In this document: positions 29,808 to 39,228 of the stretch, one piece after another
Layout of the letters: every line of letters begins with the position of its first letter
Numbering within the stretch: position 1 is the first letter of the stretch
NCBI RefSeq assembly: GCF_900094935.1
Contig: NZ_FMBA01000004.1
Coordinates: 1 to 64,000, forward strand
Direction of reading: 5' to 3'
DNA from: Gilliamella intestini
GTDB lineage: Bacteria; Pseudomonadota; Gammaproteobacteria; Enterobacterales; Orbaceae
Length of the DNA: 64,000 bases
Notes under the pieces: model-generated
What the model saw: the letters and a program-made list of their open reading frames with translations, nothing else
Told to the model about the DNA's origin: nothing
Database searches by the model: none
Made by a program: the position numbers and the translations under genes

Positions 29808-32690
29808 TTAACTTGGATATTTTGTATAAATACAACCTTTATACCCATTTTGCTCACATACAAATACAGGTAAACGTTCAATAGCATGAGCAATAGTTCC
29901 TCCAACACCTATGGGTTCATTAGGAAAATCTTTATAAGATAAATTTAAAAAAAATAACTGCTCCAAAGCTTTTGGGCGATACCAAAACATAGTCCCAGCA
30001 GCAAATAATAGATCATTTAAGCACATTTCTGTCGAAAATCCCATCTTATAAATTAACTGATCTATTAATTTTTTCTCATTATAATTACCTGCTAAAGAAA
30101 TATTATTTTGAATATGTCCACATTTCAACTCACTATAGAAATCATTAATAATGATACCTACACTTTGATTTTGTTCAAAAATATTAAAAATATCAATTAC
30201 ACTTTCTTTTTTTATCAAATTAGAAAAAAGATAATTACGCCATGAAGATGAATATGATAAATGTGGGCTTTTTTTAGAATGAATATGACAAAATAAATCA
30301 TACTTATCTTGATATTTCTTTGTTTCAATCAGCCATGGAGCTACATCTCGGCCTCGATTTGGTACTAAGATAATACTCAACATATTTAAATTTTTTACTA
30401 TTTTCCTATTAAATAAATTAATTAATAAATCTCGTTTTTTTTCATCAGGAATAGTTAATATTAAATCGAATTTAACTGGAAAATTATGTAAGTACTTTAG
30501 TATCTCTTCTGAAAGATCAATGTTATAAAGATGACAATGAATTCCTACTTTTTTATTAAACGACAATGATAACTCATTCTTCGGAATATATCTTTTTTCC
30601 GGATTAACGAAACCAGTTGCAGAAAATACATTATCAAATCGATAATTTTCCATAATTAATTGATATTGTATAGATTTAGTTTTATAAAAAGAAATAGATC
30701 CTTGATAAAATACATGCCTTAATTGATTCATTTCACAATAAGGCGATTTTTGCCAAGAAAAATTAAAAAGCCTAGCAAACGCGGATAAATCAGTTATATC
30801 CAAAAAACTCACATATGAGCCAAATTGATTAATAAATTGAGACAAATAATCTTTCATTTCATTTTTGATTACTAATAAATCGTTTTGAAATTTTTTGTTC
30901 TCTAAAAGTAATTTTGATGGTGAAAGCAAGGAACACATTAGTATTTTTAAAGAAGTTGAATCATTTATAGTTGGTGAAATACAAAATGACTTAATGTTAC
31001 CATTATTTTTTTGAAAATTATCATTTCCATTAAAAGAATAAATTTGATCAAATAAAATATGAGTAATACTTGCTAATACTCCAGATAATAGCTCATCATT
31101 TTCTAAATTGAAAACAATTCCTCTTTTCCCTATATTCTCTTTCACTTCTTGTGAAAGAGAATCTACTAAATTATTTTTCAACTTAATTAGATATTGATTA
31201 AGAATTAAATTAAAACGTTTTAAAATATCAATACATTTCTCTTTGTTGTCAAAAAATAAAAGCTCTCTCTCTTCTTCAGATAATAAATTAAGTAACTTTT
31301 CAAGTAATGACTTGTCTAGAATAACGTCTTCAAGCATGTTACGAAATTTATAGTATTCATTATCACAATCATCAATACTTTCTATAAATCTTATAAAATC
31401 TTCATATTTGAGTATATGATAGATTTGTTTTGACATGAGCAGGCGTTGGCTCGGTAATTTTTTATTCAATAACTTATCTTTCAGAAAATTATAGGCAAAC
31501 TCAATTAGACATTCATTATTAGAAGCAAAATAAATTTTATCATAATTATTTTGAATTTCATTATTTTGCAGAATTTTTAATGCTATATATAATATAAGTG
31601 GAGATAAAAGCAATCTAGATAAACAACTAATATCAGCAAAAACATTAGGCTTTTTAGGCATTTGATAATGGTCAGCGAATACTCTATTAAAACTAAATCC
31701 AATTAACAACCTTTGACCTAAATCAAAATTCGCATATTCATAAAGAATCTCTTTATAGATTGACCGTTCTGATATTAAAATATTTTTCACATAAGGATAA
31801 TAGATTGCGGTAATATTTTTTTCCATTGGCTGTAAATAATCAGAATTATAATTACCACCTATATGAAAAATAGCTGATGGTTCAATATTCTCATTACTAA
31901 TCACATCGTTGAATAATTCACCATTATCTTTTTTCTTATTATAACTAACCGGAGTATATATTTTTTCAATTTTACAAAAACCATTCTTATGCAAAACTGA
32001 AAGTAAAAAATCCTCAGGTAAGTATGTATCCGATACTGCTATGATTTTTTTATTATTTTTAACCGCCATATCATATAAATACATAAAATCTTTTCTAACT
32101 GTAAGTAATTTACTCTCAATTTCTAATTCTTCTTGTTGAAGTAATAATTTTGTTTTTTCATCAAGAGAAAGTTTTTTTGCAATGAAATTATATATATCTG
32201 ATAACGATACATTTTGATGAACAAATTCATCAATAGCTAATAACCTAGCATTACACAAATCGATATTATACTTTTTCTTTACTGTGTGAAATAACAGATG
32301 TAATACATCCTTTGATTCTAAAGATGGGCGAATTAATAAATTATCAAAAACACCGAAACTTATGATTTTTATTGTTTCAAGTTCAATTATTTTACTGATA
32401 TTTTCAATGGTAATAGGTAATGAATCTTGTAAAACCTCATATTCATTACTTAATTCACTTTTCCCTGAGTGTATTTTTTCTCTGGTTGGTAGTTCTTTTA
32501 TTATTTTTAATCTCTTTGAAGCGATCCTAAACCCCAATAAACGAAATATTCTACGTTTATTTGTCTTCTCTATAATAAAAAAGCCATGCAAGAATTCTCG
32601 TCTATTTATGAATATCAACCTTTTGTAAATTGTAATTCCAAATAATCTAACTTTTACTTTGGATTTATCTTTTATCTTCTTTAATAGCAT
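29808..32690 (-). CDS. HAD-like/rhamnan synthesis protein F (RgpF) fusion
   Basis: 960-aa multidomain protein. Residues ~1-60 are basic (VKVRLFGITIYKRL). Residues ~105-330 form a HAD-like domain: SFGVFDNLLIRPS, IIAVSDTYLPEDF and FHIGGNYNSDYLQP. The HAD nucleophile position is Gly (SFGVFDN instead of SFDIFDT) and the late acidic motif is GGNYNSD instead of GDNYYSD, so phosphatase activity looks lost. The C-terminal ~300 residues match the rhamnan-synthesis F family (HCHLYNIDLSEEI, VPNRGRDVAPWL, FCHIHSKKSPH, FAAGTMFWYRPKAL), linked to polyrhamnose assembly in streptococci. Position directly before rmlBACD supports a role in rhamnose transfer. The middle third is of unknown type. Confidence 0.82.
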   Translation of the reverse strand: MLLKKIKDKSKVKVRLFGITIYKRLIFINRREFLHGFFIIEKTNKRRIFRLLGFRIASKRLKIIKELPTREKIHSGKSELSNEYEVLQDSLPITIENISKIIELETIKIISFGVFDNLLIRPSLESKDVLHLLFHTVKKKYNIDLCNARLLAIDEFVHQNVSLSDIYNFIAKKLSLDEKTKLLLQQEELEIESKLLTVRKDFMYLYDMAVKNNKKIIAVSDTYLPEDFLLSVLHKNGFCKIEKIYTPVSYNKKKDNGELFNDVISNENIEPSAIFHIGGNYNSDYLQPMEKNITAIYYPYVKNILISERSIYKEILYEYANFDLGQRLLIGFSFNRVFADHYQMPKKPNVFADISCLSRLLLSPLILYIALKILQNNEIQNNYDKIYFASNNECLIEFAYNFLKDKLLNKKLPSQRLLMSKQIYHILKYEDFIRFIESIDDCDNEYYKFRNMLEDVILDKSLLEKLLNLLSEEERELLFFDNKEKCIDILKRFNLILNQYLIKLKNNLVDSLSQEVKENIGKRGIVFNLENDELLSGVLASITHILFDQIYSFNGNDNFQKNNGNIKSFCISPTINDSTSLKILMCSLLSPSKLLLENKKFQNDLLVIKNEMKDYLSQFINQFGSYVSFLDITDLSAFARLFNFSWQKSPYCEMNQLRHVFYQGSISFYKTKSIQYQLIMENYRFDNVFSATGFVNPEKRYIPKNELSLSFNKKVGIHCHLYNIDLSEEILKYLHNFPVKFDLILTIPDEKKRDLLINLFNRKIVKNLNMLSIILVPNRGRDVAPWLIETKKYQDKYDLFCHIHSKKSPHLSYSSSWRNYLFSNLIKKESVIDIFNIFEQNQSVGIIINDFYSELKCGHIQNNISLAGNYNEKKLIDQLIYKMGFSTEMCLNDLLFAAGTMFWYRPKALEQLFFLNLSYKDFPNEPIGVGGTIAHAIERLPVFVCEQNGYKGCIYTKYPS

Positions 32691-32759
32691 ATTTTTATTA
32701 ACTTATTACTCATTTAATATCAAAATTTAAAAGTTTAAGATTAATAATTATATTAATTA

Positions 32760-33617
32760 TTAATCTGTAATGAGATGAGCATTTTTTAATAAATTCATTA
32801 CATAGTCAGAGTGTAATAAATCTGTAGAGGTATTAACAAAATTTACATTTTTGTATTTCTGCATAATACTATTTTCAAATATCGCTCTATTTTTGTAATA
32901 ATTATTAGGGTACATAATAACTTTTTTATTCAACATCGCTGCAAAAATAGAAATATGTAAGCGGTCTGTTTCAATCTCATCAAATTGTGATAAATAACTA
33001 GCCAAACTATATGTTACGTATTTTGATAACAAATAATTGCCCCACAACTCTCCATTCCAAGATAATGAAATGTCTTTATTAAATTCATTAATATAAAGAA
33101 GTTTAGATGATTCCCCGTCAGTTCGTAAACAATACCCGTGTCCTCTACCCTTAATAGCAAACTGTGATAATTCATTTTGTGGAAAATAAAAAGCCATATC
33201 ATCAGATAAGAACAGATTATTTTTATTAGCTCCATTTAAAACGCATAATTCATAACTAACTTTTTCTCGGCAGATGATAATTAAATTTCTATGAGTTTCT
33301 TGAACAAGATCTTTATAGCCCCAGATAGTATGAGGTAATATGATACATTTATTATTATTTAAATATTTTTTTAATTTTTTATATAAATGATCATACTTAC
33401 CTTCTACTAAATTTCCTCCTCCACTAAAAAATAGAATTTCATTAGAAATAGAAATATCATTATTAGGGTCGATAATCTCATAACAAATATTTAATTCATC
33501 AAATAAACAGTATGTCGAATATGTAATAAATGCGTCACCGGCATTCCCCGGATTAGTAATAAAATAAACTTTTTTATCTGAATAATTTGATAAAAAATCT
33601 CTCATATCAATTTTCAT
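32760..33617 (-). CDS. Polysaccharide pyruvyltransferase-family protein
   Basis: About 285 aa. Matches the family that adds ketal pyruvate from phosphoenolpyruvate to a sugar of an exopolysaccharide: ITNPGNAGDAFITYSTYCLF near the N-terminus, FFSGGGNLVEGKY, ILPHTIWGYK and a late ETDRLHISIFAAML, which is the usual D/E-T-R-L-H block. No signal peptide. I chose ATG 33617 (MKIDMRDF); an upstream start at 33662 would overlap the GT2 gene. Pyruvylation would put a negative charge on the glycan. Confidence 0.8.
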   Translation of the reverse strand: MKIDMRDFLSNYSDKKVYFITNPGNAGDAFITYSTYCLFDELNICYEIIDPNNDISISNEILFFSGGGNLVEGKYDHLYKKLKKYLNNNKCIILPHTIWGYKDLVQETHRNLIIICREKVSYELCVLNGANKNNLFLSDDMAFYFPQNELSQFAIKGRGHGYCLRTDGESSKLLYINEFNKDISLSWNGELWGNYLLSKYVTYSLASYLSQFDEIETDRLHISIFAAMLNKKVIMYPNNYYKNRAIFENSIMQKYKNVNFVNTSTDLLHSDYVMNLLKNAHLITD

Positions 33618-33640
33618 CACACTATCACCACTTATATTAT

Positions 33641-34675
33641 TCAACTTTTTTGTTTTTTCCAACGTCGAATTTTTCTAATTAATAATCTGATCCTATTATA
33701 GATCGTCACTCTTTCATTCAAGATTTTTTTTACTTCCTGTAATTGATGATTAAGATGATCAATTGAGTTGCCTAATTGATGCGCTAATGCTCTAATCTCA
33801 TTTAAATTTTTATCCTGTTCAAGCAATAGAATTTGTAATAAACCATAATTTCCTTGCGATTCTTGAAAAGATTTTCTAACCAATGCATTTTTGTAACGGA
33901 TTGCATAAAGTTTATGTTTATTAACACCAGCATGTACAGAATTTCCATAGATAGATGTTGCATTAACTCTATGGTGATAAAAAGCAAGTTTTTCATCTAA
34001 CGTTAAAATTTCGCCACATCGAAATAGCCTCAAATTATAATCCCAATCACCTAATACTGGTAAATCAGCGTTAAAAGGCCCTATCGATTTAGCAACATCC
34101 ATTCTAATGAGCAAACAAATTGGAGGAGTTATATTTCCTTTTAAAAGGACTGATATATCAACATCATCACGCCAATATCCCCATTCATATCTAGCAGTTT
34201 CTTGAACATAATTATTTGTGATTTCTTCATGTATTACAACACAATTTGTGATGACAGCTACAGCATGTTTATTCTCTTTTAAAAAATTAGTCGTTTTTTG
34301 TAGAAATTGAGGAGTCCATGAATCATCATCATCATGAACGACAATGAATTCCTCAGACGCAAGTTCAAATCCTTTATTTGAAGCAGCTTCCATACCTAAT
34401 GATTTTTCGTTATGTAAAAGAGTTAATCTACCATCAAAAGAAGAAGCATATATATTTACTAGATCTTCTACTGATTTTTTATCCCCACCATCGTTTATCA
34501 AATACAAATGCCAATTCTGATACTCTTGTTCTAATACACTTTTTAAAGCCCTTGCTAATAAAATAGGCCTATCTTTAGTTCGCATAATAACGGCAACGGA
34601 TCCGTCATGTTTTATATAATTAACATTTTCATAATCTCGAATGTAAGACGGATATAATTGTTCTGATATATTCAT
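33641..34675 (-). CDS. GT2 family glycosyltransferase
   Basis: Inverting GT-A enzyme, 344 aa. SVAVIMRTKDRPILLARALKSVL at the N-terminus, NDGG, then VVHDDDDSWTPQFLQ containing the DXD-type metal site, and VLGDWDYNLRLFRCGEI. The last ~80 residues are predicted helical and basic, with a likely coiled coil (LAHQLGNSIDHLNHQLQEV) and RLLIRKIRRWKKQKS that could hold it on the membrane. AGGATA precedes the ATG. Six bases after the HAD-like gene. Confidence 0.9.
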   Translation of the reverse strand: MNISEQLYPSYIRDYENVNYIKHDGSVAVIMRTKDRPILLARALKSVLEQEYQNWHLYLINDGGDKKSVEDLVNIYASSFDGRLTLLHNEKSLGMEAASNKGFELASEEFIVVHDDDDSWTPQFLQKTTNFLKENKHAVAVITNCVVIHEEITNNYVQETARYEWGYWRDDVDISVLLKGNITPPICLLIRMDVAKSIGPFNADLPVLGDWDYNLRLFRCGEILTLDEKLAFYHHRVNATSIYGNSVHAGVNKHKLYAIRYKNALVRKSFQESQGNYGLLQILLLEQDKNLNEIRALAHQLGNSIDHLNHQLQEVKKILNERVTIYNRIRLLIRKIRRWKKQKS

Positions 34676-34681
34676 TATATA

Positions 34682-36775
34682 TTATCCTAAAATAAAATTT
34701 TTTAAAATTGTCGGGTAATTAGATAATTCGTTACTAACAATTTGATACAAATGAGCATTGTCAGAATAATATCCATTATATTTCCAGTAAAGTAATTGTC
34801 CACATAACCAACCTCCTCGGTGAATCATAGGATATATTTTCTCATCCCAAGGTTCTTCATTTGACCAAATCAAAGGAAAATAAATCTCATGATCGTATCC
34901 TGGAGCATGTAATATATTTCCCAATTCTTTAACTTCTAGACTAGTAGGAGAACAAATGACTTGAGCTAAAGCTCCTTTTGCCGTATTTACATTAATATAA
35001 TCAGAATTAATTCCGAAAACATCTTCATTTTTAACCCATTTAGATATAACCGAATGCAATCCCTTATAAAATCTTTTTAAATTCACTACTTGTTCTTTAA
35101 GATTATCTTTTTTTTCTTTGAAAATAGGAATATATTTTCCCATTGATTCAGTAAAACCAATAACAGATTCATGATCTGCGACATGAAGATTCTCTAATAT
35201 ATTAATGCTATTTTTCATTAAGAAAATTTTATTAGGATCATTGAATTCACTAAAAAATGCAGCATCCATTAATCCGTTGTAAAATATTCGGCCAGTAGCC
35301 AAACCATTGTGTAATCCATAATAAAACCCAGATATTTTTTCTTTAATACCATGATTTTCTCTAAACAAAGTTAGAGCTTGCTGTAAAGTACCTGACCATC
35401 CCAAATCAACTATTGCTATTTTTTTAGAGCTAAATATACCTTCTTGATCATAGTATTGATAGGAATTTTTGTATTGTTCTTCAAATTGAGGTAGTAGTAG
35501 AGGAAGTAAATCATGACCAAGATAAAATTTAAAATCATCCAATAGTGAAAATTTAAATTTGCTATCCAAATCACCAAATTTATTAACAAAATTATTTACG
35601 TCAATATCAGATATATTAATTTTTAATCTTGTTAGAACGTCTCTATTAGTTTGCCCTTCAACTATATTATGGTTAGAAAGAAAAGTTAAAGATGCCTCAG
35701 AAAGCTTGTTATGTTTTTGACATTCGATGTAACACTGGCTATATCCAAGAACAAGTCTAGATATATATAAATAACTTGATGTTACACCACATAGTTTATC
35801 AAAATTAAATTCTTTCCATAAATTGTAAATAATTTGTGCATCACGAGAGCAAAAGTAAACATGTTCAATTTTATTTTTTCTAACGTGATCATTCAACCAT
35901 TGAAGAAAACTATAAATAAAAAAAGAACCACAAGAAATCCCGAAAACAAACCAGAAATCTTTATATATTACCTTATCTGTTAATAAAATCATTTTTTTTA
36001 TCAAAGAAAAAGGAATAATATTTGTCGACAATTGCCCACCTAATCTTCTTTCTGTTATGAGAGAATTATACCAAATAGTATCTATACCGTCTCTTTTAGG
36101 CACCTCAACATCTGAGTAATAGTTATCACCAATATGTAGGATTTTTTGATTGGCATAATCATCAAGGACGTTTTGCCAAATAGTACCGTGATTTTTAGTC
36201 TTTAATAAATTACTTGATAAATATAATTTATCAAAAGATGAAACCCCAACTTTGCTTAACATTTTTTTTATTGTTTCTTCATCTAAATACATATCAGAAA
36301 CTAAAATAATTTTTTTATTTTTTTCAAAAATTTTATTTATCAAAAATAGATTATCTAAAGATGGGACACAATAATTTATTTCGATCATCATTTCCGTTTG
36401 CTTTGCTTCTTCAATAACATCTTGATACTCAGGATAAGTTATTTTCAATTGTTCATAAATATTGTCTAAAGTAACCTCTTCTATATTTTGTTGATAGGCA
36501 ATATCTCTAGCAATTTTTTCCGATTCGAATCTAGCAACAGCAAAACTAGCACAAAAATGACCTTTTTCGATTAGACATTTCTCTACAATTGAAAAAACAT
36601 CGATAGGACACTCGACTAACCTTGTCAAAATAGTGTCAAAAATATCAAATGAAATCACTTCATAGCATTCAATATCCTTTAAAACTCTCTCAATATAGGT
36701 ATCGTCATATGTTTTGGCATTTTGAAAAAAATAATTCCTAGTAGAACTTAATAAATTAATAATATCTGTTTTCAC
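34682..36775 (-). CDS. Large HAD-like protein of the polysaccharide locus
   Basis: 697 aa. Residues ~38-250 form a HAD domain with all motifs intact: SFDIFDTIL (nucleophile Asp), VSDMYLDEETIKKML and HIGDNYYSDVEVPKRDGI. The remaining ~430 residues (HVYFCSRDAQIIYNLW, AIVDLGWSGTLQQAL, GFYYGLHNG) form the C-terminal region seen in large HAD-like proteins of O-antigen and capsule clusters; its activity is unknown to me. Start is GTG 36775 with AGGT upstream. It is first in the transcript running down to rmlD, and its HAD part is an intact counterpart of the degenerate one in the 960-aa protein. Confidence 0.8.
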   Translation of the reverse strand: MKTDIINLLSSTRNYFFQNAKTYDDTYIERVLKDIECYEVISFDIFDTILTRLVECPIDVFSIVEKCLIEKGHFCASFAVARFESEKIARDIAYQQNIEEVTLDNIYEQLKITYPEYQDVIEEAKQTEMMIEINYCVPSLDNLFLINKIFEKNKKIILVSDMYLDEETIKKMLSKVGVSSFDKLYLSSNLLKTKNHGTIWQNVLDDYANQKILHIGDNYYSDVEVPKRDGIDTIWYNSLITERRLGGQLSTNIIPFSLIKKMILLTDKVIYKDFWFVFGISCGSFFIYSFLQWLNDHVRKNKIEHVYFCSRDAQIIYNLWKEFNFDKLCGVTSSYLYISRLVLGYSQCYIECQKHNKLSEASLTFLSNHNIVEGQTNRDVLTRLKINISDIDVNNFVNKFGDLDSKFKFSLLDDFKFYLGHDLLPLLLPQFEEQYKNSYQYYDQEGIFSSKKIAIVDLGWSGTLQQALTLFRENHGIKEKISGFYYGLHNGLATGRIFYNGLMDAAFFSEFNDPNKIFLMKNSINILENLHVADHESVIGFTESMGKYIPIFKEKKDNLKEQVVNLKRFYKGLHSVISKWVKNEDVFGINSDYINVNTAKGALAQVICSPTSLEVKELGNILHAPGYDHEIYFPLIWSNEEPWDEKIYPMIHRGGWLCGQLLYWKYNGYYSDNAHLYQIVSNELSNYPTILKNFILG

Positions 36776-36962
36776 ATTAAATTACCTAAATTAAATCACA
36801 CATAGTTTTTCAAACTACAACTGACTGCGTCAGTATAACAGCCAATAAAGATATTGCATATATGTTAAATATCATTTATATTGATTAGCTCAACAGAGCA
36901 ATATAAATGCATACTTCAATTTTGTTATGATTTTTGCTACAATATAGATAAAAATAAACCTA

Positions 36963-38204
36963 TCACCGCCCTATCCCATAATCTCTCAACTTATTTGCAA
37001 TCGCCGTATGCGATACACCTAATCTTTTGGCGAGTTTTCTTGAGCTTGGATATTTGTCGTAGAGTTTTAATAACACCTCTTTCTCGAATTGTTTAGTCAT
37101 TTGATCTAGTGTTTTATTTTCAATATTGTTAGTCCAAGACAATTGCGATGGCGTCGAACTTGGTAATACGATATCTTTAGCGGTTAGTTTAGGTGTTTTC
37201 AATTGCGCTAATGCCGAATAAAGAATATTTTTAAGTTGCCTTACATTACCCGGCCATGAATAACTCTTCAAATAATCAATAGCATTATCGTCAACTGTTG
37301 GAGATGTGATGCCTTGTTTATTGGCAAATTCATTCACAAAAATACCCGTAAGTTGAGCGATATCTTCTTTACGTTCTTGTAAAGAAGGTAGATTAAGTGA
37401 CAACACATTTAATCTATAATAAAGATCTTTTCTAAATTTTCCTTGTTCGACCAGATCGGCCAAATCAACTTTCGTTGCACAAATGATTCTAACATCGACA
37501 TAAACCTCGTTATCGTCCCCCACACGACGAAAATAGCCATCGTTAATAAAACGCAATAACTTAGTTTGCATTTGAAACGACATTTCATCAATACCATCAA
37601 GCAAAACGGAACCGCCATTAGCTTGTTCAAAAAAGCCTTTTTTGCTCTCAATTGCGCCGGGGTAAGCGCCTGCTGCATGACCGTATAACTCACTTTCAAC
37701 GACTTCATCAGGCATGGCTGCACAATTTAAGGCTAAGAAAGTCTGATCGCCACGAGGACTATATTGATGACAAGCTTTAGCCAATAAATCCTTACCGGTA
37801 CCCGTTTCGCCAGATATTAATAACGGTTCACGTTGCATAGAAAACACTTTCGCTTGTGCAATGAGTTTTTGCATAACCACGCTTTGGGTAGCAAAGATAT
37901 CAAAAGCATGGCAAGCTACTACGGTTATTTTTGATAAGCGTTTTTTTAGATAATCAATCGGTTGTAAAATAAATATTGTTTTAGATAATTCCATCACTTT
38001 TTGCAATAAAAAGTGCTGAGAATTTAAAACAATAATCGTATCATCTTGCTTATCCATATTAACGGTATTATCAAAACTAAAAATCGATTGATAATCAAAA
38101 GGTTGTTTTAATACCAAAGCCTTATCTCCCAACAACTTCTTAGCTATGTCGTTATAAGCAACCAGATGTTGGTTATGATCAATTTCAATGATGGCTACTT
38201 GCAT
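36963..38204 (-). CDS. tyrR: TyrR-like regulator lacking the N-terminal ACT domain
   Basis: 413 aa from ATG 38204. Short PAS-like N-terminus (VAIIEIDHNQHLVAYND), an AAA+ domain with GETGTGKDLLAKA, and a C-terminal Fis-type helix-turn-helix ending YPSSRKLAKRLGVSHTAIANKLRDYGI, very close to the TyrR DNA-binding end. E. coli TyrR is 513 aa with an ACT domain first; that is missing here. The sigma54-contact loop GAFTGA reads GAYPGA, and Walker B reads VLLDGIDEM, so sigma70-type regulation is more likely than sigma54 activation. The start lies inside the nagZ end (20-bp overlap), implying coupling. Confidence 0.87.
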   Translation of the reverse strand: MQVAIIEIDHNQHLVAYNDIAKKLLGDKALVLKQPFDYQSIFSFDNTVNMDKQDDTIIVLNSQHFLLQKVMELSKTIFILQPIDYLKKRLSKITVVACHAFDIFATQSVVMQKLIAQAKVFSMQREPLLISGETGTGKDLLAKACHQYSPRGDQTFLALNCAAMPDEVVESELYGHAAGAYPGAIESKKGFFEQANGGSVLLDGIDEMSFQMQTKLLRFINDGYFRRVGDDNEVYVDVRIICATKVDLADLVEQGKFRKDLYYRLNVLSLNLPSLQERKEDIAQLTGIFVNEFANKQGITSPTVDDNAIDYLKSYSWPGNVRQLKNILYSALAQLKTPKLTAKDIVLPSSTPSQLSWTNNIENKTLDQMTKQFEKEVLLKLYDKYPSSRKLAKRLGVSHTAIANKLRDYGIGR

Positions 38205-39228
38205 AATCTGCCCACTTTTCATTAAGTTTGATTAAATTATCTCGGCGATTTTGCCATTTAGGATTTTTTATCAATTCAGCATAAGTGATTTTAGTCCGGG
38301 TTAATAAGCATTTTGCTTTATCTGATGTTAGCGGACTAACCTTATCTAACGCCATTAACTGCTCTAAAATAGCCATCGTTCCTTGCCGATTATTGCAAGC
38401 CAAAAGCAGATCACAACCAGCAGCTAACGCAGCTTGGGCACGCTCAGCATGATTGCCCATTACTGAAGCACCTTCCATTGATAAATCATCAGAAAAGATT
38501 ACACCATCAAAATGTAATTGCTCACGAAGCACTGTTTTAAGCCAATATGGCGAACCGCTAGCAGGTTTATCATTAAAGGCAGGATAAATCACATGAGCAG
38601 GCATAATCGCATCGAGCTTATTATTAGCAATAAGCTTAGCAAAAATCTGCATATCGTGCTCAATCAATGCTTTTTCACGATGATCAACAGGCGTTTCTTT
38701 ATGCGAATCGGCAATCACATGCCCATGCCCAGGAAAATGCTTGCCTGTTGTCTTCATCCCTGCAGCATGCATACCATCAATCATGGCAGAAGCAACTTGA
38801 TAAGCAATATCGACATCTTGATGAAATGAACGTGTACCGATAGCAAGACAATCATGTCCCAAATCTAAAACAGGGGCATAGCTTAGATCGATATCAAACG
38901 CAATTAACTCCATAGCAAGAACCCAACCGGCATCAAAAGCCAAGGACTTTGCTTGCTCTAAGTTATTCAGAGCTGCAAACGATTGCGCAGGGGGAATTGC
39001 CGTAAAGCCCTCTCTAAATCGCTGAACTCGCCCGCCCTCATGATCGACCGAAATTAACAAACGTTGTGAGCTAGCTGCTCTAATTTGTTTAATTAATTCG
39101 TATAGTTGCGTAGGATCTTGGTAATTTCGGCTAAATAAAATCACCCCTGCCACCAATGGATTTTGTAACAACTTTTTATCGTCTTGAGTTAATGTTAAAC
39201 CATCAACATCAATCAACAACGGCCCCAT
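38185..39228 (-). CDS. nagZ: Beta-N-acetylhexosaminidase NagZ
   Basis: Cytosolic GH3 enzyme releasing GlcNAc from anhydromuropeptides in cell-wall recycling. 347 aa (E. coli 341). MGPLLIDVDGLTLTQDD, SVDHEGGRVQRFREGFT, KHFPGHGHVIADSHKETP with the catalytic His/Asp loop, and VIFSDDLSMEGA with the nucleophile Asp. Its ATG overlaps the lpoB stop (TAATG). Order hinT-lpoB-nagZ matches enterics. Confidence 0.97.
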   Translation of the reverse strand: MGPLLIDVDGLTLTQDDKKLLQNPLVAGVILFSRNYQDPTQLYELIKQIRAASSQRLLISVDHEGGRVQRFREGFTAIPPAQSFAALNNLEQAKSLAFDAGWVLAMELIAFDIDLSYAPVLDLGHDCLAIGTRSFHQDVDIAYQVASAMIDGMHAAGMKTTGKHFPGHGHVIADSHKETPVDHREKALIEHDMQIFAKLIANNKLDAIMPAHVIYPAFNDKPASGSPYWLKTVLREQLHFDGVIFSDDLSMEGASVMGNHAERAQAALAAGCDLLLACNNRQGTMAILEQLMALDKVSPLTSDKAKCLLTRTKITYAELIKNPKWQNRRDNLIKLNEKWADYASSHH

